From Druceiella hillmani (taxonomy: Eukaryota; Arthropoda; Insecta; Lepidoptera; Hepialidae), in NCBI GenBank assembly GCA_039881145.1, contig JAYKKI010000076.1, positions 11,401,001-11,465,000 on the forward strand: 64,000 bases of DNA. The letters run 5' to 3'. Positions 23,576-34,970 of this stretch are shown here, piece after piece. Below the pieces are notes generated by a model. That model saw nothing but the letters and a program-made list of their open reading frames with translations, did not search any database and was not told the DNA's origin. A program made the position numbers and the translations under genes. Every line of letters starts with the position of its first letter. The stretch's first letter is position 1.

Positions 23576-23782
23576 TTACGGTAATGGTTTCTAATTTGTA
23601 ATTTAACTACGCAATTGATGCAACATATAATTACATTAGAATTACACACTTGGTCAAATAAGAGCAATCGTATAATCTGACTGTATGCTGTGTGGAGAAT
23701 AAAAACCAGAAAACTGCCAAGTACGTGTGATACGTACCGGGCAGAGGATTCAAGAACTAATTTTGTATTTAAAGAAAGAAGA

Positions 23783-23835
23783 AATTTAAAGAAAGTAGAA
23801 ATAATACTACATCACGTAGTTTCATTTAATTGTAA
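23783..23835 (+). mobile_element. Fragment of hammerhead-bearing repeat family
   Basis: Matches the outer part of the same family (AAAGAAAGTAGAAATAATAC, then CTACATCACGTAGTTTCATT). The ribozyme part is absent. It lies about 500 bp upstream of the cuticle gene's TATA box. Confidence 0.7.
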
Positions 23836-24333
23836 CTAATTTTGTTTCTTTTGAAACATCTTTATTCAACATTTTTTTCCCGAACTATTTATTATTCCGG
23901 AAATTACTGGTTAAAATAAAACAAAACTTTTGATAATATCTCCAAATAAGATAGATTTGAATCTCGCAAAATTTGCATTTCTTACATTTTATCAAATTGT
24001 CAAAAATTTATGGGAAAAGTAAGTTTTTTCTCTTGTCAGAATCATCTATGGATAATTATTTTTCGGTTGTATACTTTCAAAAAAGGGTACATATATGTTT
24101 ATAAATTGTTTAATAAATCACACAAAAAAATTTATTCATTGAATCTATGTGCCCGTATTTCCGTATAATTTTTGACTTCTTTGATATTCCTTTATAAATA
24201 TAAAATATTTTCAAAATGTTCACTTTGACTCCTGAACGTTTCAGCTTCTCAGCATTCTGTTACGAATTTTACATAAACTTTTACTCTAGGATCCTTCAAA
24301 CTTACAAATAGAAAAGTGACGCGGAGGAATTTT

Positions 24334-24669
24334 TGAAGTAAAACTTCTTTACGCACGCTTGACTTGGGGAGTAAGCTGGTGAATGCGTGACGAGAGCGTT
24401 ACGAAAAGTGTGATCGGGCGAAGTGAACGGAAGTTGAGAGGGAGATATAAGTTAGTGAAAACAGAAAGAGAGGGAGTTACGTTTCTTATATTACTGTAGG
24501 AACAAGAGACAGAGATGCGAGCACACATTTTCTTTCTCTCTTTCTCTCATAACCAGTTATGTTTCGTATATCTAAGACACAGTGCCAGCCGTATCACGCT
24601 GTAGGAGCAAGAGAGAGCAGTGCATGCGCACATTTTCTTTCTCTCTTCCTCTCATAGCCAGTGCATGAA

Positions 24670-24726
<57 letters not shown>

Positions 24727-24861
24727 CAAGTTTGTTAGCGTTACGCGAACGGTGATTTTTTTATTATTTTGTTCGATACATTAAATATTCTACGCTTAAA
24801 GTGAATAAAATTGTAAATTCATTTTAAAGTTCATATTTTGTGAATTTGAAGTTTTACTTCA
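24334..24861. mobile_element. MITE-like element with 14-bp terminal inverted repeats
   Basis: Bounded by TGAAGTAAAACTTC (24334-24347) and its exact reverse complement (24848-24861). The inside is GC-richer than the flanks and has no coding frame. It contains an internal duplication: TGTAGGA(A/G)CAAGAGA followed by CACATTTTCTTTCTCTC occurs at about 24496-24560 and 24600-24655. A (TA)n tract lies at 24670-24724. A related element seems common in Lepidoptera from memory. No target-site duplication was established. Confidence 0.6.
24670..24724. repeat. (TA)n microsatellite
   Basis: About 26 TA units inside the MITE-like element. Confidence 0.95.
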
Positions 24862-25589
24862 GTCGCGTGGTCTAAAGCACACTCGTTTTTTATTTTTAAT
24901 TTTCACTGTTTTCTTATTTAAAAAAAGGAGAGGAGATTATTTAACATTTTATAGCGATTGGTCGATCGTTATATAAAACATTCCAGAAATATTATATGAG
25001 TGACATATAATACAGGTATTGAAAAAAACATCACACAAATCTAATAAGACATTATAGAAACTTGCATTTTTTTCATTTATTTGATCTACGTCTTCTTTAA
25101 CACTAAATTTTGTAGAAAAAAGTATGAGTTTTCATTAAAACAATCGTACATTAGTGAAAAAATTGTGCACAAAAAATTAAAAAGTATTTTGAAGTGAATT
25201 TTCAATAAGAAAAATATATATACATAAATTTAGAAGTTTATGATTACTTTTTCGCTTCAATACTTGGCAATCTAAATTTAAAATAAAAGGTTTATAAGTA
25301 AGTTGAAGTAAAGATTTTGATTCGAAATAAAAAATAAAATATATTAAAATATGTTTTATCCTTTACTCCGATTCGATGAATGGGATTAAAATTATGGGCA
25401 ACTGAAAGAATATTTTTTAAAATTAAAAAATTATCCTTTAATTAATTTATGGTTCCATAAATCAATAGGAAAAACAGAACGCTTACAAGAATTACACGGA
25501 TCCACCTATCTATCACAGTCGTTTTAATCCGAAACCACTTGACGTAGACACCAGTAATAATGCATTTTAACTCGCCTATTTCCAATATT
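24862..25589. other. AT-rich intergenic DNA
   Basis: Between the MITE-like element and a LINE tail. Nothing recognisable. Confidence 0.55.
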
Positions 25590-26030
25590 ACCACACAAAT
25601 GTATTTATTTGGAAATTTATCGTGTGGTGCAAATTAAGTACTTGAAAAGTAGTTTTTAAAATTCCATACACCGTCTCAAAGGGTTAGTTATAAAGATCTC
25701 GAAACTACTTTAGACATATTATAATACTGAAAAATATACAACAAAATATATTCCACCCGTTTTTGCGATACAAGCTTTTTCGAAATCTACGTAAAGTTTG
25801 TAGAACACGGATAACGATGATTATGGACATCATAGTTTATGAGATATTCAAAACAAAATATATGTTCTCCTACTTATTTATACAAGGTATTATTTATTGC
25901 GCTAGGAAATCCATATCAGTGATAACTTACAGGTAGTTTCATTACAAACTAGGTACTTCGTTTACCCTCGATACGCGAGCTAAACTCGCACTTGGCCGAT
26001 TTTTATATTTGAGGAGTGTATCGCAGCACC
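25590..26030 (+). mobile_element. LINE 3' untranslated tail (RTE-like)
   Basis: Ends with CGCGAGCTAAACTCGCACTT GGCCG and a T-rich run. From recollection this is a common 3'-end phrase of RTE-type LINEs in moths and butterflies. Shorter versions (CTCGCTCTTGGCCAG) are present in the array at 7190-7810. There is no coding frame. Confidence 0.5.
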
Positions 26031-26289
26031 TGTTTTTTAATCTAGTTCATTAAGTCTTATTATGTATTTTTAATTATTTAATATTGGTTGTCCAGGTTTT
26101 TCCAGGGCAAAAAAGACCGCAATTGCAAATTACTTTAAATATATAAAAAATTATATGTAATTTACTGCTTATTTATTAAGGTATTCTCAATGATTTAGTA
26201 CAGAGTTTTAGTCGGCTATAGAACTTTATGTACCACCTTGTAACTTAACTTGCTTATAAGAAACAACCTGTGATATTGAGCCAGAAACA

Positions 26290-26414
26290 ATATTAACAAA
26301 GATCTTTGCTGATTTCTCACCTGAAGATGTTTAATACAACGAAACCTAGATTGTGGTAAAGAACTTAAATAAAGTTGAAATAATACTACATTACGTACTT
26401 TTATTTAATTACAT
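26290..26414 (+). mobile_element. Copy of hammerhead-bearing repeat family, half palindrome
   Basis: Starts at the family's centre (CAAAGATCTTTG) and runs through CTGAAGA, hairpin, GAAACCTAG to the ACTACATTACGTA end. The GAAA core is intact, but the cleavage-site region reads ATT instead of GTC. Confidence 0.72.
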
Positions 26415-26499
26415 AAAAATAAATTAAAATGGGCCTTTTTGCTCTGTAACTAAAAATTAATTTAAACCATAAAAAATTGAAATGGTTAAATGTATTAAG

Positions 26500-26761
26500 G
26501 CCCCGTTCGGGTAAACACCTTCTTCCAGCTTCGTCCAGTCTTCGTCTAGTTCTTTGTTCCTGTTCCCTCATCGGCCCAGCGTAGGTATGGTCTGCTTTGT
26601 TGTCTTTTGCCTATTGGTCCCTTCCATAGCATCACTATTTTTGTCCATTTGGCAGCGTGCATCCTGGAAACGTGACCCGCTCGTCGCCATTTCTGTTTCA
26701 TGCAGTGTTTTAGTGTATCTTTTGTCTTCTTTCTTATTTTGATATGTCTAATCTTATCCAC
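26500..26761 (-). mobile_element. LINE fragment, C-terminal end of reverse transcriptase ORF
   Basis: The minus-strand frame reads DKIRHIKIRKKTKDTL, then KQKWRRAGHVSRM and GKRQQSRPYLRWADE. This matches the K-W-x-W-A-G-H-(V/I)-x-R ... G-R-P-x-x-R-W-x-D end of insect LINE ORFs. After the stop a shifted frame would continue the terminus, so the copy carries a frameshift. Confidence 0.75.
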
Positions 26762-28184
26762 AGGTTTCGCCCTGAAAATATTCCCCTTTATGACTTACTG
26801 GCATATTATTATTTCATTGTTAATTAACCGCAACCATCCTAGACTTTTTTAAATATTGTTAGCACAATATTTCAATAATAGTGTCAAAATTTATTCTAAT
26901 GTTACTATGACGATTTAAAAGTTGAAAACACACACATTTTTATATTAAGACCTTATTGCTCATTACTCATACATTCAAAGAAAGATATAATAGTCTATAC
27001 CCATATGTATAATATAAGTTATGCGATGGTGAAAGTTTAATTTCAATTGATGTTTTTGGGCCAAACTCTAAAAAACAATGCATTTTTATAAAATCAGTAT
27101 GACAATGCCTCTTTATGAAATTAGTATGACAACTCTCTTCGAATAATAATAAATATGTCATGTTACTTCTATGTCAGGAAAATAAAAATAAATAAGTCCT
27201 TATTAAAGAAATTTATTATTTTATGGTACGAAGGAATATTCACCTCGTGATATTATAAGCGATCGAGATGATGCGCATAAGCTATAATTTTGTTGCACAC
27301 CCTCAAGTACATTGCTATGCGTGTATTAGTAATTTTACCACTAGTAAATATCGTAGTTCTAGTAAATACCGTGTATAATATAGTAGTTCACGAGCGATCA
27401 AAACCGTATATAAAACATATCCTCTCTAATAGATTACTGTTCCCATTTAAAACAAAATCTGCCTTAAAAAAACAAATTGTATTTCTCATTTCTTATTTCA
27501 AAGCTGCTTTAGTTACTCGATGTAGAATATGTACCAATAAAGCAAATATAAACAGTGTCGGTGACGTAGCAGGTCACGCATAAAATAAAAAGTAGAACAT
27601 CGATACAATCGTAGCTTCTCTTTCTTTCTAACTACATTACCTCTCACATTAATCATTAAACTATTAAATAAACTGCGTTACGATAGGCACAGAACGTCGC
27701 TCATTGTACAATATTTGCATCAATACCCGAGATAACGTCACTTGTGCTCCAGCTACTGTCACTAGCGGCCTCCCAGACGAGACGTCTGCCGCGCAACCGA
27801 CGAGACAATGGGACGCGAGCTGCACGATTACTCAGCGTTACCTCACCTAATGGGCTTGCGTTGACGACTTATGCTGGTTACATGCATTGTCTGACGTTAT
27901 ATATTGCACTTTGTGTTGCAGATCTAGATGATTTCATTTAAATGAATAATACAAATAGGATCAGTTTTACTTTCTAACACAAATCTCATCATATGCTGGT
28001 TAATTTACCCTTTCTTGAAACTGTTATCGTTTACGTCATTTATTGACAGGAACAGAAGTAGAAAAAATCTATCAAAAATGACTAGGACTAGCACTACTAG
28101 AGTTTACCATACATCCAGGCACTTAGACACATTTAAATGTACACAGTATTTCAATTAAACCATTTACAAATATTAATTCTTCAT
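26762..28184. other. Intergenic DNA
   Basis: Apart from the GC-elevated block at 27735-27860, nothing recognisable. The 97-codon frame at 27290-27583 has no family resemblance. Confidence 0.5.
27735..27860. promoter_or_regulatory. GC-elevated block
   Basis: About 120 bp with repeated GACGAGAC motifs and many CpG. The short open frame across it (27744-27941) resembles no family I know. Its function is unknown. Confidence 0.25.
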
Positions 28185-28575
28185 AACGTAAATATATTGC
28201 CCACTATAGATATGGTATAGATTTACACTATAGATTAACATACGTTAAAACAAGGTGTATATTTAAGTAATATAATATTTTTAACCTTGTAAATATATAA
28301 ATACATTGCCTGGTACATCTTTCACAGACATTAAAACTAGGTGTAGATTTAAGTAATATAATATTTTTACCCTTGTAAATATATAAATAAATTGCCCACT
28401 ATATCTTTCAGAGATGTTAAACCTAGGTGTAGATTTAAGTATATTATATTTTTAATCTTGCAAATATATAAATATATTGTCTACTATATCTTTCACAGAT
28501 GTTAAAACTAGGTGTAGATTTAAGTAACGTAATATTTTTAACCTTGTGAATATATAAATATATTAATATATGTAA
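28185..28575. repeat. Tandem array, about 85-87-bp unit, four units plus a partial
   Basis: GTTAAAACTAGGTGTAGATT and TAAGTAATATAATATTTTTA recur starting at about 28244, 28330, 28416 and 28501. Units are highly similar to each other, so the array is fairly young. A partial unit precedes it. Confidence 0.85.
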
Positions 28576-28849
28576 ATATAATATTTAATCTTTCACATAA
28601 TAAATGTACATTTCAAAATATTAATTAATTTTTGCAGTAGATTTAATTCACCTGTATGGAATTCCTGTGAAGTTTTTGGGCGGGTTATGAGTTAGTCGAC
28701 TATTTATAAACTAATAGAAAGTCTGCTTACGTTTTATAATTTTTCTTTTAATGTCGTTATATATTCTACTATTGTGAATACTTTCATGTATTCAAAAATA
28801 TTGTCTTAACTCATAAAGAGTAGGGACAAGCAACTCTAACAAAAATTAC

Positions 28850-29291
28850 CGCCTCAAAGCTTAATATTTCGTAAACGGATCCCGGTATCGAAAATATGTT
28901 CAAGAGATACTTTCATATTCAACGACACCCTACACGCGTTATGCGAAAGAAAAAAATCACCTCCATCTTGTAACTCAAAAACCGCTACCCCCACTTAGAT
29001 GAAAAAAGGTTTTCGTCGAGATTTTATACAATGCCTTTAAAGCTGTTATAAATACGCGTAACATGCCAAATTTCTAGCTTTATAACTCTAATAGTCTATA
29101 AATTAACGGTCATGACACAGACGGACATAGCGAAAATGAGGAAGACAAACAGAAGAAGGCGAAAGACATCTTGTAAAAAAACCATGTAGGAAGAAGCTGA
29201 GTAAGTGAGAAACTTCTTTGAAGAGCTGAAGAAGTTAGCTCGTAATAGGGTTCACTGGCAAAGCTTCGTCAAGGCCCTATATTATACCTAA
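28850..29291 (+). mobile_element. LINE fragment: tail-like sequence and ORF C-terminus
   Basis: At 29221-29291 the plus strand reads EELKKLARNRVHWQSFVKAL and a TAA stop. This is the A-R-D-R-x-x-W-R-x-F-V-x-A-L ending of several insect LINE ORFs. Upstream (28870-29130) sequence with ATGACACAGACGGACATAG resembles LINE 3' UTR phrases, so two fragments may lie side by side. Confidence 0.55.
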
Positions 29292-30320
29292 GAGTAGCAG
29301 AATTTAAATCTAAAAATGGAAGAACGAATATGGCAAAATGAGAAAGCTTCTTTATTTGGTTACGAGTCTCTGAAAGTACGAGTACGTATTTTGAAATGCC
29401 ATTAGGTTTTTAAAGACAGGTAATTCATAAACAATAATCACAATTTACATATCCATTTTATTGTATTAAATCTATCTACATGAAGTAAGCAATACGAGTA
29501 CAATACGTGCAATAACCGTGTCACCATTTCCCAATTTCTATAATTATACTTCCATGATGGCCTGATATTGTATCAAATTAGATGTGAAAATTTGGCAAAC
29601 AAAAATAAAGGCGCTAGTTAGCTTAGACGATGTGAATTGAAATGTTAAATTTGCTCAATTACTGAAAATTCCGCCGTTAATTGCAACCCGCCTCGCTAAA
29701 TGCGTTTAATTGAATAGATGCATGGCGCTTTCACCGTATCGCGAAATACGCGCTTGCCACTTCTATCTACTGTTATAATGTGATGTTTGTTTGCGGATTT
29801 TATAAATTGTCTCAAAGCTTTTAATAATTTCAATTAAATCTCAATTATCAAAGTGACTGTCTACAAATTTTTTATTTCATTTTCCATTATATAGGTAAAA
29901 CCATGTCTGTTTCCTCTATAATGGATAAAAATATATTAGATAAATTTACTGCCAGCACGTTATTTATTTAAACGAATGGCTATTTTTTTTTAAATTTTCA
30001 ACCAATGAACAATATTCTGAAAATGTTGTTCAATCAAATGACCATAGAAATGCATACATTATCATTCTTCTTTGAATCATTCTTTTCTGGTATTGAATCT
30101 CCATCTAAATCTACATTCTTCGATCAGCGTACTTCATGTAAATATTTGATGGGAGGGTCAAATATTAAAATACATAAACATGAAAATTACAAGTTTACGT
30201 TTTATTCATAGGACTCGACTTCAATCCTTCAAATAATTGTATTTTTCCTACCAGTTCCTAAAAATAAATATTCTCTCAGTACGTCAAATCTCTACGAAAT
30301 ATTTTATGAACTACGTTCTG

Positions 30321-30402
30321 CTTATTTGTTAGAACTTTATTTACAAATGCATATGTTTGACATACTTATTTGTTAGAACTTTATTTACAAATGCATATGT
30401 TT
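30321..30402. repeat. Direct repeat, 38 bp twice at 44-bp spacing
   Basis: CTTATTTGTTAGAACTTTAT with the following TTACAAATGCATATGTTT is present identically at 30321-30358 and 30365-30402. A second short duplication (AGGAAGTCAAAAAAAA) follows at about 30424-30460. Confidence 0.85.
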
Positions 30403-31482
30403 TACAGATTTGCCATTACAAGACAGGAAGTCAAAAAAAAATTATCAGGAAGTCAAAAAAAATTTAACAGAAAGTTAGACCAGGTTTTTCTTTTAAATTG
30501 ACTATTCTTTTCAACATCTCTTCCACGTCCCTTATTCTTATAAAAATCTAAAAACTGACTTAAATACTTATATTTTTTACTTTTTCTGCTTAAAAGAAAT
30601 ATTACTTCTTTATTTATCATTATCTACTTATACATCAGTACTAACCAAGCTAGACCACGAGCAGTTACATCGTATTTAAATATCTATACAAAACCCATCA
30701 TATCTTGCCATCCATGTAATGTCTCCATCTTGAGACCTAAATATTGCTTAGCAACAATATACACGTTGTATCCCTGCTGACATAAACGTTTCGTGCGTAT
30801 CCTAAATCCATTTTTAAAAGTGAATTCTAAATAAAAATAAAAATAAAATATCTTCATCAAATTATTCACTCAGTCTGTTCTCGACTTCGAATATTCAAAT
30901 TGCTTACAAACATTCATTAAGTATCAGATTTCACTCGAGCGAGCGAACGAGCACTCGTTCACTTAATAAATATATGTTCCGCTACTCGGACGTTTTGCTT
31001 GCCAACAGTAAATGGTTGGTTAAGTACGAAGAAAGCCTTGCGTTTCATGGCACGTGCTTCTATATTATAGTTAAACCGTTGTTACGTCACTTAACTTACG
31101 TACGCTTGGAGTATTGAACTGTGAAACGATACACTTCAGTTTTACTCGTTTCATTAAATATTTGCTTTCTCTCTAATTTAACGTGTATGAAAGTAATAGC
31201 ACCAGTATGGTGCTTCGTTGAGTCTACATCTTAACTTCCTCGACAAAAACCAGTTTATACTATAACAAAATTATGTACACCGTTTTATAGTAGCAGTAGT
31301 AATTGCATTACTCTTTGATCCAGGATCTTACGTTGTATCTTCACGCTTTCGATTTCCCACTAAGGAACCACCTTACAAAGAAAATCTGTTTGCGAACAAA
31401 CCAGCTTTTATTTCTATTATTTCATTTTCTCGTCGCCACATACAGATTCGATTTGGGAATTGTAATGTACTCGAGACGTATA

Positions 31483-31532
31483 ATAGCTCAAATTCATTGC
31501 TCTCTTAAAATAGCTCAAATTCATTGCTCTCT
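31483..31532. repeat. Direct repeat, 23 bp twice
   Basis: ATAGCTCAAATTCATTGCTC followed by TCT occurs at 31483-31505 and 31510-31532, a recent slippage-type duplication. Confidence 0.85.
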
Positions 31533-33129
31533 ATTACCTGTCTTAAGACAGTCGAAAATATTAACTGCATATACCTATTAAGTTAATGAACACAGACTTC
31601 ATATGCAATATTTCCATTAAAATTCGTAGCGACATTTTTCCAATTTTGATTCACACCAAACGATCAATAAATACATTCTATCAAAACTTATTAATTTCCT
31701 TTACAGTCATTGTCGATCACTATTTACATTCAATAAACCCAAAATATTATTCGCGAACGAATAACTCAATGAAACCGAAGATATAAATTAGTCGTATTTT
31801 CAGAGAAGTGTTTTTTGTGCGTTTGTCGTGGTAATCACTAACGGCACAGTAACAGATTGAAAATTATCGTACAACATAAGCATAAATATATTCAAAAACT
31901 GTCAACAAAGGATGTATAAATAAAAAACGCTTCGAAAGATAAATAGGTTTAATCGAATAAATTTATTGGATAGCTTTTCTAGTTTACAAAGCTCAGAAAG
32001 TAATCATAAAATAATGACTTTATACTAAGAATCATATCAAGCTTAAATTAATTTGAACTGCAATCTTTTAATATTTAATTGACTGGTAACACAGCCTTTG
32101 AACATATTAACGTGAAAACCAACAATATTCTAATACATAGAACTTCTTCGGTAGCATTGGTGATCAACAACCGCTAGACCTGCGCGTATATTGCGCAACG
32201 AAATGCACATTGGCATTACTCTTTCATTGATAGTTCTAGGCGTGGTTCTTAGTCACTTGAAAAATATTATTCATTGGAGATGGAAATTATATTTATGTTA
32301 GTTTTCCGTCCCGGATTTGCCCGAACATAAATGGATCGTATTTTAATTTCGTGTTAATCTTTTTTTATGAAATTAGGGCTTACAATTATTTTATGAAGGT
32401 TTTTTCAGCGATAAGTTCTTCATTCTATGTTTTAGTCGAGTACAAAACTACGAATTGATCTTGTAACATAAGGATGGATTAATGTTCGGAATTTTTTATA
32501 GTTTTATTATAATGTACAATTCTTCTATGAATTAATTTGATGTAACTATAATGGTTAAATTTAATTAACTCAAAGATTCAAGTGACAACAGAATATTTGT
32601 AATAATTATTAACACACACCTTTAAGCTTTTCTGTAAATTTTCATTGTGTTTAGATTATCTCAATATATTATTTTATTTTTACTATTATACTTTAAAGGA
32701 TTAATTAAAAATACATCGTGTACAAGTTGTAAAAAGATATTATTTGCCTTATGTTATGTTTGAACAAAATAAACTACGTGATTGTGATAATTTTACGTCA
32801 AGACGTCTTTGCGATAAACCCTAAAAAGCGTGCAAAAAAAATTTCCTCGTTATACATCATGTTTTAAAAATTCAACACATTTGCTTTTTACCTTAAGATC
32901 CTGTTAATTTCCTTTTCACAACCCTGATATTATATTTTAATCAACAATTTGAAATGTATAGTAAATATGTTAAGATAATTTTCATAGCTATTTAATTACA
33001 GAACAATTTCTAACAAGCATCCTGATCACGTCCCTTTCTTTAAGAATCATCTTTTGAAACTTTATCTCACATAATACCAAAGTGTCCACTTTCTCCCATA
33101 GAATGGTCTTAATTTGACTCTTCTGGTGC

Positions 33130-33600
33130 ACGAGGAGACGTACGTACCATTACGTGGTAAATGCGAATGAACTATGAGCAAACTATCTAACAGTTCAGTG
33201 TGTAATCGAGTTTCTGAAACCGCGAATGCAACCAACAATCGGGAACATCAGCCGTTAAAACGTCTTCACTGTCAAATTTAATAATTTTATTACTGCGGTC
33301 TAACGTTTCGCAGCCACGCTGAGAATTGCAATTAACGGTTCTCACATCACGACTCGTCACAATAGCGTTGCGGCGTTAGTGACGCGTATTTGTTAATAAA
33401 ATAAAACAATGCGTTTTATGAAGATTCCGTCAAGTGCAATGACATCGTGATGCGCGTTCGGAATGTTAGCGCGGATTCGTCATCCGTGCAAGGTCACGAA
33501 GAGTTGCACTTTGATCTCGGTATTAGACTTTGCTCGTGCTCAAATTAGACTTTTCGGTCTGTCCTAGATATTAATCTCTGTTCTTGAGTTATTTGGTCGT
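33130..33600. promoter_or_regulatory. GC-elevated, transposon-poor block
   Basis: Mixed sequence with many CpG (GACGCGTATT, GATGCGCGTTCGG) and GCAAGGTCA at 33488-33496, an SF1/FTZ-F1-like half site. No coding frame. Candidate regulatory DNA. Confidence 0.3.
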
Positions 33601-34529
33601 TACAATTTAAATGTAATTACAAAGTGAAATAGTCACAATTTTAAATCTTCTTTACATAAAATATTTACAACTCTAGTAGAATGAATCGACTGCTTTATTT
33701 AGACTTATCTGCACCGTAATCAAATGATCGTAAGCTATCAAGACCTGGACGTCTGAGTTTGTCCAACTTTTTCATACACTTTATAAGCGTATTTGTACCT
33801 TTTTTATTCACAAAAAATGGTGTTTTCAACCAACTTAAATCCATTAACATTATGGAATCGAAATGCAAATTTAAAAAATAAAAGATTTTTTTGTTTACTG
33901 CTTTAGCGTTCAACGATATTTGAATATATTTAGATACCTATATCTAAAAAAAATTATAGTCGACACCTACTATGTATATTACCAAATAGATTGCACTTGT
34001 GTGATGCGAAGTTATAATTCAGCGGAAAATAAATTTTGAACTATAAATGAACATACTCCAAAAATTAAATAAAAAATGACACCGGATCAAATATCTATTT
34101 CAATAATACCCAATAAAAATCGCAGTTTTTCATTTTCCATTTAATTTTGAATTTTTGAAAATTTTAAATTACATCCATATTCAACAACTTCCAATGTAAA
34201 AATAAGAAAATAGCTGCATGGGCATATATAACAGCAGAAACTTAAAATTTAGTTACTTTAATCCACAGTAATAAAAAGAACTATAATTTCGAAAAAAAAA
34301 CCATAATAAACTTGAGTCATTTTATATTAAAGTCCACCCTAGACTTTCGATAACATTGACGCACAGAAAAAATAATTTTAACAACTTCTGGTTAATTGTA
34401 TGATAACATATATCATTTAGAAACTGCAAATATAAACAACAACAAAAATATAATCCTCTTCAAACAATCCCATCCAGATTGAAGTTGAGCACTTTGTTTA
34501 GCAGCTTCATCATAAAAATCAATAAAGCC

Positions 34530-34970
34530 CCGCTTAAAATGATGGATAACAGCGACGAGATCACGCGCCGTATTACAATAATTATCGTTTACATAATGGA
34601 TACGCCGCCAATAATCAATCATGCCTTGACGCTGTTTAACATCAGTACGGTTCTCGTCTCGTATCCATCAGTGCAGCCGACCCCGCGCTGCGAGACGCTT
34701 CCTCGACGCTCGGAGAAATGACTCACTCCGCGCCGGCCACATCAATCACGCCCGATTTAGCGCTACATTCTACATCATAACAACCTATAATCATTACAAA
34801 TACGCGCGGCCCGCCATTATAAAACTTGAGACAATATTGCATAACGGAATTATGTTACGTGGTTTGTGAAGAAAAAAGACGCGCTCCTTACATAAATCGC
34901 CAATGTGGGTTAGCGCGATGCACGAGTAGGGTAATTGCACGGCGCGCTCGCCGCGAGAAGGTCAAGAGGC
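34530..34970. promoter_or_regulatory. GC-elevated, transposon-poor block
   Basis: The densest part (34640-34760) has GC-rich sequence including an AP-1-like ATGACTCAC. Open frames on both strands here are short and unrecognised. Candidate regulatory DNA or unseen exon. Confidence 0.3.

Larger units (their letters stand above)
29292..33129. other. AT-rich intergenic DNA
   Basis: Contains the direct repeats at 30321-30402 and 31483-31532 and a small GC-elevated patch near 29670-29760. No gene. Confidence 0.55.

Noticed and set aside
27290..27583. 97-codon plus-strand frame with a hydrophobic N-terminus
   Set aside because: No family resemblance, no promoter or splice context, and composition like the flanks.
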